DNA from: Mesostigma viride | Lineage: Eukaryota > Streptophyta > Mesostigmatophyceae > Mesostigmatales > Mesostigmataceae | Assembly: GCA_009746045.1 (NCBI GenBank) | Contig: RPFO01000213.1 | Location: forward strand, 7,406,609 to 7,442,974 | DNA: 36,366 nucleotides | Reading direction: 5' to 3' | Part shown: positions 29,153 to 36,366 of the stretch, piece after piece | How the letters are laid out: the number at the start of each line of letters is the position of its first letter | Numbering within the stretch: position 1 is the stretch's first letter | Position numbers and translations under genes: made by a program | Notes under the pieces: generated by a model | Databases searched by the model: none | The model's input: the letters and a program-made list of their open reading frames with translations, nothing else | Told to the model about the DNA's origin: nothing

Positions 29153-30320
29153 ATGGATTCCGCACAGACGCCCGACCTGCGCTGCCTCTCCGAACTGTCC
29201 TTCGACATCCTGCGTATGTTCCCCGAAAAGGTGAGACCCACATTCTTCCCCCATCTAGCCATCCTCGCGCATGTCTGGCCCCTCGAATTCTTCCCTCTAA
29301 CACACTCGCGCATCTTATGCTCGCATCCGCACCATGCAGGACGTGGACATCATGGAGGGCCTGGGATGGGGAAGCTTCCCGACGCTCGACGAGATCGACC
29401 CGGACTGCGCCGGGGCGGCGTCCGGCGGCGAATCGACCCCGGACAGCCCCGCGGACACCGCGCTCGTCGCCGCGCCTCCCCCGCCCCCCGAAGGCGCGCG
29501 AGTGGGGCCGTGGACGTACCTCCTGCTGGCGGACATCACCGACTCCTCCAGCCAAGTGGTCGGCCCGCTCAAGCACAGCGCGCCGGTCAGCTCGTTCGCG
29601 GACGCCTACGGCTTCCCCGCCTCGCCGTCCTACGAAACGGGCACGTGGGCGCAGGGCTCCGACACCGTCCTCCCGCCCACGCCGGCGCCCGCGCCCGCGC
29701 CTCGTCCCGCGCCCGCCCCTCGTCCCGCGACCAAGAAGCGGCCCGCCGCCGAGATGACGGCGGACGACAGCGAGTTTCCGGACTTCTCCGACCGCGTCAA
29801 GGACTGGCCCGCATTCGGCCCCCTGACCAAGCGACACCTGGCCTCATCCGTGTTTGCGCACGTGGCGCGCGACCCGACCGTGCGAAGGCAAGACGACGCC
29901 AAGGGCCGCACGCGCTGGGTCGACTCCGCGGGGAAGTTCGTGGAAGTAATTCCGGCGTACGAAGTCGGCGTCGGGGCCGACTACTGGCTGAGCGAGCCGG
30001 CGACCGCGTCGGACGGCACTGTGTACAGCGTCTTCCGCCACGCCGGCCGGCCGGGGCGCACGATCGGACTTGTCCCACTGAGGGACTTCGCTCGCAGCCC
30101 GCTCGCTGCGATCCTGTCCTCGCACGAGGCGCGTCGGGCCGGCCTTTCCAAGCGGCCAAATGCCAACGTGTTCCTGGAGTACGAGCGGAGGACGGACGGG
30201 TCCACCTGGGTGCGCGCCGTGTGCATCAGCTCCATCCCGCCCAGCCGCGGCGTGCCCGCCGTATACCACGAGGACGGCGTGTCCCCGGCCCGCGTCCTCG
30301 CCGACGCGCGCGCCGCGTGA
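29153..30320 (+). CDS. Gene C, right-arm copy, intact
   Basis: Exons 29153-29230 and 29340-30320, intron 29231-29339 (109 bases, two longer than in the left arm). The protein differs from the left copy by one residue in exon 1 (ILRMFP against ILRLFP). A CATAAA box at 29041-29046 and CTGTCCGGGCATCC at 29063-29076 precede an ATG 77 bases on. The leader contains tandem CTCTCCAGCT words. Confidence 0.75.
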
Positions 30321-30373
30321 GGTAGATAGCCAGGGTAGATAGGAGATACGTGCTTTAACCCCGCCTATTTATG

Positions 30374-30379
30374 AATAAA
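30374..30379 (+). terminator. Poly(A) signal of gene C, right
   Basis: Mirror of 20503-20508. Confidence 0.6.
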
Positions 30380-30755
30380 AGAGTGTATGAACCCTATTCA
30401 ATGAGTCCCATCATGTTCCCACGGTAGCTAGATGCGCATAGCTAGGACCGCGGACCCGCGAATTCGGCCAAGTCCCAAGCCCGCTATCCGGGCGCGTCCG
30501 TGCGCGTTGACGCCCGTCTTATGCTTACATCGTCACCGTCTAGGTCCGTCCCGGTCACTCGGTAGTACGCGCGCCTTTCATTGGTGGATACTAGGAGTAC
30601 GGCGCCAGAAGAGAGGTGCGGTTCACCCGCCCCGTGGATCTCCCGCCGAACGGAGCGATCCGATTGGAGGATACTCGGAGCGCTGCGCCGATTCGGCCCG
30701 AAAGGGAGGCGCAGCCCGTTCCACCCCTCTTTTTGCCCTATTCACCCCTTTTTTT

Positions 30756-31438
30756 GACCCCCGAAAACCCCCTTCCCGACCCCCGAAAAAGGCCTGTTCC
30801 GGTGTTCCGGCCCACCCCCCTGGGCCGGTATCATTCTGAAAAAAAATTTTCCTGGGACCGAAATCCTTCGTTTTGGACTTAGCCGTTTTCAGCCTCCTCT
30901 TCCCCTTTCTCTCCCTTCCTTCCTTCCTCTCTCTCCATCCCTTCCTTCCCTCTCTCCCTTTCTCCTCTCCTTCCTCCCTATATATCCATGGAATAGGGTC
31001 TATCTATTTATTTTCCTATTATCTACTTTTTAGAATGATACCGGAACCACCCTCCCGGAAATAGGATATATGAGACGGTGTCCTATTCACGCCCACGGTT
31101 AAATAGGACGAATAGCCGCCTATATATACCGTTCCTATTCCCGGAGGGGGCGTGCCGGTATTCTTCTAAAAAGTAGATAATAGGAAAATATATAGACCCC
31201 CTATACCCTGGATATATAGGGACGGGAAGGGAGAGGAGAAGAGATAGGGAGAGGAGAGAGAAAGGAGAGAGAGAGAAGGAGAGAGGGAGAGAGGGAGAGG
31301 CCGAAATCGGCTAAGTCCGAAAACGCCATTTTCCTGGCCAGAATTTTTTTTTTTCAAATGATACCGGCCCAGGGGGGGTGGGCCGGAACACTGGAACAGG
31401 GCTTTTTTAGGGGTCGGGAAGGGGGTTTTCGGGGGTCA
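30756..31438. repeat. Nested 690-bp palindrome (right)
   Basis: Copy of 19436-20121 in the right arm, between genes C and B. Confidence 0.9.
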
Positions 31439-31631
31439 ATAATAGGGGTTAAGAGGGCGGAAAGGGGAGGTGGAACAGAGGGTACACCCGTCTCTGGCGC
31501 GGCGCTTGGAGTATCCACCAATAGGATACGAGCGAGCGTCCGATCGGATCGGTTGGCGCGGCGCAGGCAGAGTGATTGGCACACCGTGGATCGGAGGATC
31601 ATCCTGGCCGTCCGTGGGAACCCGTCGCCAC

Positions 31632-31666
31632 TACATAAGCGGGACACCCGCTCTGTCCGGGCATCC
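31632..31666 (+). promoter_or_regulatory. Core promoter of gene B, right
   Basis: TACATAA at 31632-31638 and CTGTCCGGGCATCC at 31653-31666; GAGTATCCACCAATAGG upstream at about 31508-31524. Confidence 0.6.
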
Positions 31667-31735
31667 CACGCAACGAGCTCTCACTCGAGACACTGCCTCG
31701 AAAGCCCTCTCCCCATCTCCCGAAATCTTCCCCGA

Positions 31736-32448
31736 ATGGCCACTCCCAATTCCTCCCCGGTGTCCGGCGCGGTTGTCCAGGTAAGAATCGAGTGCGCGAG
31801 GACTCTCTCTCTGTCCGCCATTCTTCCCCGAGTCTGTTCGCGTGTCCGCTTGTCCTGTTTCTCTCGCTGACCTCGATCGTGCATTCTTCCCTCGCGTGCT
31901 GTCCGCGCCCCCCGCAGGCCGACACGGTTCCCCAGGCGCCCGGGGCGCCCCGAAAGCCGCGCGAGGGAGACGATTCTTACCTGACCCACAAGCAGGCCGC
32001 CGCGGCCCGTCGCGACCCGATCCGGCCTCGCAAGCTGTTCAAGAAGCCCCACGCCCATTGCCGACGGTGCGGGCGCAGGACGACGCGCGTGGCGCTCATG
32101 ATGGTGAAGCGGCATTTCCACGGGGGCGAGGAATGCGACATCCTCTGCCGTCGCTGCCGCGAACATGATGGGTTTTTCGAATGGCGCCAAGACTACGCGC
32201 GCGTCTGCGATTACCAGATCGCCGAAGAGGCCGGCGAGCAGGTCCTCAGGGACTTCGGCCACCCCTCCGCGGCCTGTGACAAGAAGTGCAGACTCGTCCG
32301 CGAACGCTCCGAGGGGGACGTTATTGATGACATGTTCAACGAGAATTTTGACCCGTTCGACGAGGACGACGAGTGGAACCCACGCTGGAACCGCGAGTCC
32401 GACGGGGACCTGGATGAGTCCGAGGGCGATGACCTGTCGGATTTTTAG
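31736..32448 (+). CDS. Gene B, zinc-binding protein with acidic tail (right arm)
   Basis: Intact counterpart of 18426-19138. Exons are 31736-31780 and 31918-32448 and the intron is 31781-31917. The frame is the same throughout, including both CxxC pairs and the acidic tail. The upstream TACATAA box (31632-31638) and CTGTCCGGGCATCC (31653-31666) are followed by a leader of about 70 bases. That both copies are intact while gene D is broken in both suggests that errors or decay are unevenly distributed. Confidence 0.75.
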
Positions 32449-32528
32449 TGGAAACTTAGGGGTGGATAACTCCTCCTATTGGAGGCTCGAAACGAGAGCC
32501 TCGTCATGTAATGCACTATCTATTTATT

Positions 32529-32534
32529 AATAAA
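32529..32534 (+). terminator. Poly(A) signal of gene B, right
   Basis: Mirror of 18340-18345. Confidence 0.6.
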
Positions 32535-32668
32535 AGCCCTCTCTTGTCTTGCTCAACGAGTCATCCCACGCGCGCCCATCATGCACTGGGTATGTAGGAT
32601 TCGCGGCCTCGCGACCGAAATCGGCTAAGTCCTACATACGTCCTCGGACCCGGCGATGACCCGCGCCG

Positions 32669-32877
32669 TCACGCGACGACTGACACGTGGCACCGTCGAT
32701 GACCGACACGTGGCACCGTCGATGACCGACACGTGGCACCGTCGATGACCGACACGTGGCACCGTCGATGACCGACACGTGGCACCGTCGATGACTGACA
32801 CGGGCACCGTCGATGACGACACGCGGCACCGTCGATGACGGACACGTGGCACCGTCGATGACTGACACGTGGCAGAC
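32669..32877. repeat. 23-bp G-box iterons (right)
   Basis: Inverted copy of 17999-18205. Two units have lost bases relative to the left (GACACGGGCACC and GATGACGACACGCGG). Confidence 0.9.
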
Positions 32878-32896
32878 GTCTCGCGCGATGGCTGGG

Positions 32897-33077
32897 ACAC
32901 GTATGGCGTAGTACAAACTAGTACAACATGGGTTTCCGTACTTCAAACTTACGTCACTGGCCAATTGGGTAGTACAAACTAGTACAACGTGGGTTTCCGT
33001 ACTTAAAACTTACGTCACTGGTTAGTTGAATAGTACAAACTAGTACAACGTGGGTTTCCGTACTTCAAACGTACGTC
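32897..33077. repeat. 61-bp tandem repeat, three copies (right)
   Basis: Inverted copy of 17795-17975. Confidence 0.9.
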
Positions 33078-33081
33078 GGCT

Positions 33082-33278
33082 AGTTTGGAGTACTTTGAAG
33101 TAAATCCGTATCGTCTGAAGTAAAGTTCCCTGTACGTCAAGTTGATTCCCCGCGCCCCGCGCAGATCTGACGCGTTGCTGGGCGGTACGGCGTAGTACAC
33201 CGTACTTTGAAGTAGATCCGTATCGTCTGAAGTAAAATTCCATGTACGCCCCGTTAATTCCCCGCGCCCCGCGCAGGC
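33082..33278. repeat. 112-bp direct repeat, two copies (right)
   Basis: Inverted copy of 17594-17790. Confidence 0.85.
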
Positions 33279-33812
33279 TGGTCACGTTGGTGGACGGTAC
33301 GACGTGGTACGCGTAGTTCCCGTGCCCGCCGTACCACGCATGTAGTATCGACGCCCCACGACGCGTCGCACGCGCCCTAGGCCCTCAGACTGCCCGCCGA
33401 GGCCAAGGACTTGGGCGATTTCGACTCGAAAAGGCCTAGAGACAAAAAGGTGCGCGACGACAGGCGATATCACTGTACCAGGACGCACGTATAGTACATT
33501 TCGTGCCATGTGGCGACGGCACAATAGACGAGATGCGCGAAGCTCGCCAGTGCAGCAAATGGATGTCTAACGAAAGCGATGGTCGCCTGGCACGAAGAAG
33601 GGGCACACGAATCGGATATTTAAGGATATTTAACGATTTATAGACGCATGCGATCCGGGGCATCGCCCTAAACGCGTAGATACTAAATTTTGAGGTCTAA
33701 AAAGCGAGCACAGTTCGGCATTGCTGTCTGTCAACCGATGCATTTCCAGGTCATCGCGTCCATGCCGGCGGACAGGAGACGGTTAGGACGTAACGCCAGC
33801 GTCTGGAACGCG

Positions 33813-33820
33813 TTTATATT
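33813..33820 (+). promoter_or_regulatory. TATA-like box of gene A, right
   Basis: TTTATATT, 85 bases upstream of the ATG at 33905. Confidence 0.5.
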
Positions 33821-33904
33821 GCGTCGACGTCTTCCCACGCATTGCCATCGTCTCCCCTTTCCATTTTCGTCGACGAAACTCACGCAATATCCGACAACGA
33901 CGCC

Positions 33905-34480
33905 ATGAATCCCAGGCCCACCAACGCAGGGGCCGAGGCGATGGCGATGGTTGAAAGCTTGCACGTCGCGTGCAGCCAGCTCGCCAATCGACTGCGCGAT
34001 GCCAGGACGTCGCTGAGGCGCGTCTGTCGCGAGCATGGCGAATTCGAACAGCGTCTGAGCGATGTCGACAACGAATCCCCCGTTCGCGCGATCCACGACG
34101 CGTGCCTCGGCCCCGTGACGGAGGATGGTGGACGCGTCTTGCTGTTTCACATAACGTGGGACAGCGGCGAACAGGAGCTCGTCGAGGTGACCACTCTGAA
34201 CACGGGCTGCGACGATGCGGTCAAGGCGATGGCTGCCACGTTTTCGTCTACCCGCAACCTACCAGCAGGGGGGCACGTTCCCGTGACGCGAGAGGAAATG
34301 CTCGAGCTGTGGTCAATGCACCTGCGCCTGCACGGGGTGATGGAGGCCGTTTTCCCTCCTCCCATAATTGGCCACGGGACGATGCAGGGGATGTTGTTTA
34401 ACCCCAGCACCCCCTGGATTTCAATGCAATGTTTGCTGGCTGGATGGACTAGATACCTGCCTGGTGACATAAGTGGCTAA
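33905..34480 (+). CDS. Gene A, right-arm copy, frameshifted near the C terminus
   Basis: The same gene as at 16419-16967, but a run of cytosines at 34410-34414 has five bases where the left arm has six. The last residues (LDFNAMFAGWMD in the left copy) are therefore replaced by a different tail ending at 34480. One substitution (MMELW to MLELW) also distinguishes the copies. A homopolymer error in the assembly is as likely as a real mutation. Confidence 0.65.
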   Translation: MNPRPTNAGAEAMAMVESLHVACSQLANRLRDARTSLRRVCREHGEFEQRLSDVDNESPVRAIHDACLGPVTEDGGRVLLFHITWDSGEQELVEVTTLNTGCDDAVKAMAATFSSTRNLPAGGHVPVTREEMLELWSMHLRLHGVMEAVFPPPIIGHGTMQGMLFNPSTPWISMQCLLAGWTRYLPGDISG

Positions 34481-34509
34481 TTGATAGCCATATGAGTTAC
34501 CATATGATT

Positions 34510-34515
34510 AATAAA
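34510..34515 (+). terminator. Poly(A) signal of gene A, right
   Basis: Mirror of 16356-16361. About 100 bases on, a GGCCTGGCCTGGCC run precedes the arm end. Confidence 0.6.
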
Positions 34516-34717
34516 GGCATGATGCTTCCCATGACTTGTGTTTTGCAATGAGTTCTCCATAGGTCCATTAGGAATTAGGGTAATCTATATTATTATTAAG
34601 TACTGCCTGGCCTGGCCTGGCCATTCCCCAGGAAAACGGGGTCACTCTGCAAAAATTTTGACCGCGCGGAAGGACTCGCCGTCGAGGATGTCCCCTCCCG
34701 GGCGCTCTCAACCGCTT

Positions 34718-34771
34718 CGCGACGTGACCCCCAAGGGCTTTCCCGTACGCTTCCCGTACGCTTCCCGGTAG
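34718..34771 (+). repeat. Direct repeat flanking genes F/G, left copy
   Basis: CTTCGCGACGTGACCCCCAA, then TACGCTTCCCGTACGCTTCC and CGGTAG. About 54 bases; matched at 35583-35637. Confidence 0.8.
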
Positions 34772-34870
34772 GGAACTCAAGCCATTTCGCTACCTACCCA
34801 ACAGAGACGCGGTGATACAACAAGCCAAACTGGCCAGAAAAAGGTTGCTACAACTGCCGGTGCTTTGATT

Positions 34871-35380
34871 CTAGCGCCTGGAGGCCGTTCCGTCACGGTA
34901 CACGTGCGTCCTGGTCGTCACAAGCGGGGCGGCACGGGCAAGTTTCCGATTCTTCTCGTCCAGAAGAAGACATCGATACTTTACGCTGAAGTGCTTGGGC
35001 GGGTTTCGTCCGTCCAGGTAGAACTTGAGCCCCGTGTAGGTGTACATGGATAGAAAGGGCACGACAGTGAGGGCCTTGGGGTCGAACTCATCCTCGCCAA
35101 CGACCACTTTGACCCGGACGTCGCTCGTGATGTCTCTGATCGCATCGCACGCCGGCAAGCGGTCGAGTTTGACTATCAAGTCGCCAGTCTGGCCGTCTAC
35201 CTCGAGGACCGCGATGTTGTTGACGGCGTACTCGGTGGACGGTTCATACGCGACACACTGGGTCCAGCCCTCGCCGACTTCTTCACGCGGGGGCGTCACC
35301 AGGACCTCCAGGGCCTGGTTGAAGGTCCCCTCTCCTAACTCGTACACTGGCAGTGTGTCGATGAATGCGTCGATGTCCAT
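34871..35380 (-). CDS. Gene F, unknown protein
   Basis: 169 residues from the ATG at 35378-35380 (context ACACCATGG). The frame is open upstream but has only a GTG. The protein alternates short hydrophobic and charged stretches, as in a beta-rich domain: FNQALEVLVTPPREE, WTQCVAYEPSTEYAVNNIAV, DLIVKLDRLPACDAI, VRVKVVVGEDEF, LTVVPFLSMYTYTGLKFYLD, and ends RTHVYRDGTASRR. I recognise no family. It lies only 41 bases downstream of the stop of fragment G on the same strand, without a poly(A) signal between them, a much tighter packing than in the palindrome arms. Confidence 0.55.
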   Translation of the reverse strand: MDIDAFIDTLPVYELGEGTFNQALEVLVTPPREEVGEGWTQCVAYEPSTEYAVNNIAVLEVDGQTGDLIVKLDRLPACDAIRDITSDVRVKVVVGEDEFDPKALTVVPFLSMYTYTGLKFYLDGRNPPKHFSVKYRCLLLDEKNRKLARAAPLVTTRTHVYRDGTASRR

Positions 35381-35421
35381 GGTGTACACGCTTGAATAGC
35401 ACCACAGATAATCCACTGGCT

Positions 35422-35560
35422 CTAGGCGCACCACAGGTCCAACACCACCTTGGTGGGGTCGCTGGCGGCGGCCTTCTTGCCCCCCCCCCCCCCCCCCCCG
35501 CCCCGCTTCCTCGGCTTCTTCTTGCCCGCGTCCACCTGCACCGTGCGGACGTCGTGGGCC
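35422..35560 (-). pseudogene. Fragment G, C-terminal part of an unknown protein
   Basis: The minus strand reads AHDVRTVQVDAGKKKPRKR, a glycine run from a homopolymer of about 18 G (35482-35500), KKAAASDPTKVVLDLWCA and a stop at 35422-35424. The basic tail suggests a nucleic-acid binding end. Upstream the frame meets the direct repeat at 35583, which may have cut the gene. The homopolymer length is unreliable, so the frame could be wrong. Confidence 0.35.
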
Positions 35561-35582
35561 CGCGCATCACGTACTCGACAAC

Positions 35583-35637
35583 TTCGCGACGTGACCCCCA
35601 AGGGGCATTCCCTACGCTTCCCGTACGCTTCCCGGTA
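35583..35637 (+). repeat. Direct repeat flanking genes F/G, right copy
   Basis: Same word as 34718-34771 with a few changes in the middle (GGGGCATTCCCTACGC). It abuts the broken 5' side of fragment G. Confidence 0.8.
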
Positions 35638-35639
35638 GT

Positions 35640-35870
35640 TCGCGGTAGTTCCTATTGGTTGCTAGTTAGTTCCCAGGAGTTCCCAGGAGCTCCCAGGAGT
35701 TCCCAGGGAGTTCATAGGAGTTCCCAAGAGTTCCCAGGGTGTTGAGAGGAGTTCCCAGGGTGTCGAGAGGAGTTCCCAGGAGTTCCCAGGACTTCCCAGG
35801 ACTTCCCAGGGAGTCTAGGGATTTCCAGGGAATCCGAGGCGATCAGGGACTTTCCAGGGACCCAAGGTGT
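35640..35870. repeat. AGTTCCCAGG decamer array
   Basis: About 15-20 loosely repeated units of AGTTCCCAGG and ACTTCCCAGG, grading into CCAGGGA-rich sequence. Non-coding. Confidence 0.85.
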
Positions 35871-35924
35871 GCGCCAGGGTCCAGGACATTTTACGTGTCC
35901 GGGACCCAGGGACAGCGCGGATGT

Positions 35925-36045
35925 CCAGGGACCGGAGGACATTCCAGACGTCCGCGGGACCGAGGGACATTCCAGACGTCCGCAGGACCGAGGGACATTC
36001 CAGACGTCCGCGGGACCGAGGACATTCCAGACGTCCGCGGCGGGC
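35925..36045. repeat. 29-bp tandem repeat with ACATTCCAGACGTCCGCGGG
   Basis: Three to four units of GGACCGAGGGACATTCCAGA + CGTCCGCGG. Words such as CCAGGGACC and GACGTCC also occur beside the palindrome centre (25275-25350), linking this region with the arms. Confidence 0.85.
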
Positions 36046-36103
36046 AGGCGGGTATCCAGGGGTGTGGTGTCGTAACCGCAATTCGGACGACGCCATATGG
36101 CTT

Positions 36104-36142
36104 GTCATACACCCGCCACGTGGCGCGAGTGGATTGGAGGGA
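36104..36142. promoter_or_regulatory. CCACGTGGCGC + GATTGG motif shared with the D/E promoter
   Basis: CGCCACGTGGCGCGAGTGGATTGG resembles the 24268-24290 element of the arms in both content and spacing. It could drive a gene at the right end of the window. Confidence 0.5.
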
Positions 36143-36189
36143 AGTACGCGGAGTACGGGGGAATGCGGGGGAGTACGGGGAAAAATGTG

Positions 36190-36366
36190 TACGGGGGAAG
36201 TATCTCCGAACTCCCACATGACCGTCGCGTCGCCGTACCACAGGCGGGAAGTGCCGCGCCCGACGCCCCGAAAGCGAATGCTGCAGCTCGCCGTCGCCGC
36301 GAGGGGGGCGCCGGCCGTGCAGCAGTCGTCCGGGTTCCTCCAGACCGCGTTCAACGGCGTGCTCAA
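36190..36366 (-). CDS. Possible partial gene running off the right end
   Basis: On the minus strand the frame entering from the edge reads STPLNAVWRNPDDCCTAG, ATASCSIRFRGVGRG and TSRLWYGDATVMWEFGD before passing into repeat-like sequence (ACTCCCCCG words). The first 60 residues look protein-like. The true end is unclear and a splice site near 36190 is possible. No family recognised. Confidence 0.3.

Larger units (their letters stand above)
25450..34660. repeat. Right arm of the 18.4-kb palindrome
   Basis: Inverted copy of 16211-25426. It contains more frame-breaking indels than the left arm: gene A is frameshifted at 34410, gene D has several breaks, and the 23-bp array has lost bases in two units. 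After 34660 it continues into GC-rich sequence unrelated to the left flank. Confidence 0.97.

Noticed and set aside
35815-36366. A single 183-codon minus-strand gene covering the whole right end
   Set aside because: From about 36190 downward it runs through tandem repeats; only the first 60 residues could be real, so I report just that part.
16211-36366. Calling the element an endogenous giant virus outright
   Set aside because: No capsid, polymerase, packaging ATPase or late transcription factor gene is visible; the SET gene and layout are suggestive only.

Overview
The window is nuclear DNA of a green alga (Viridiplantae) joined to an accessory element that I cannot assign to a named family. 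The algal assignment rests on a large multi-exon gene on the minus strand (2642-11706). Its reassembled exons match the plant-type alpha subunit of transcription factor IIE: a winged-helix piece, a zinc ribbon and a C-terminal tail with EWDD/EWEE/EWED acidic motifs. It also rests on two remnants of the LINE-type retrotransposons common in chlorophytes.

Layout. 1-1425 and 14640-15735 hold two related 3' LINE fragments, each with an ORF1-like piece, a GC hairpin and a TTAA-type tail. 2642-11706 holds the TFIIE-alpha gene, whose introns are swollen with microsatellites, minisatellites and decayed copies of the gene's own exons. 11707-16210 is otherwise non-coding or relic sequence, with one possible terminal exon at 15746-15829. 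I did not find the first exon(s) of TFIIE-alpha, so they may lie in unrecognised sequence or beyond the element.

From 16211 to 34660 there is an almost perfect 18.4-kb palindrome. Its 9.2-kb arms (16211-25426 and 25450-34660) are separated by only a 23-base asymmetric spacer. Each arm carries the same five eukaryote-style genes, lettered here from the outer end inward: A (unknown, 182 aa), B (CxxC zinc-binding protein with an acidic tail, one intron), C (352 aa, one intron), D (SET-domain lysine methyltransferase with a C-terminal domain shared with C, one intron) and E (149 aa, basic, unknown). A-D point away from the palindrome centre, E points toward it. The genes share a promoter vocabulary (TACATAA-type box followed by CTGTCCGGGCATCC, and TATCCAC..CCAAT motifs), TTCTTCCC-rich leaders and introns, AATAAA signals, and an intergenic motif GGACTTAGCCGATTTCGG. 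Each arm also contains a 690-bp palindrome of its own and arrays of 23-, 61- and 112-bp repeats. The tip carries eight TGACGTCA sites.

Beyond the right arm (34661-36366) the sequence is GC-rich and shares the CCACGTGGCGC + CCAAT motif with the arms. It holds one compactly placed gene (F), a fragment of another (G), short tandem repeats, and a possible partial gene at the end.

The SET gene recalls the small SET methyltransferases of algal giant viruses, and the arm-loop-arm layout is what a hairpin telomere, a joined pair of terminal inverted repeats or a fold-back assembly artefact would all give. No viral hallmark gene (capsid, polymerase, packaging ATPase) is in the window, so a viral origin is only a hypothesis. 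The arms differ mostly by small indels that break different frames in each arm, so sequencing error must be excluded before calling any gene dead.
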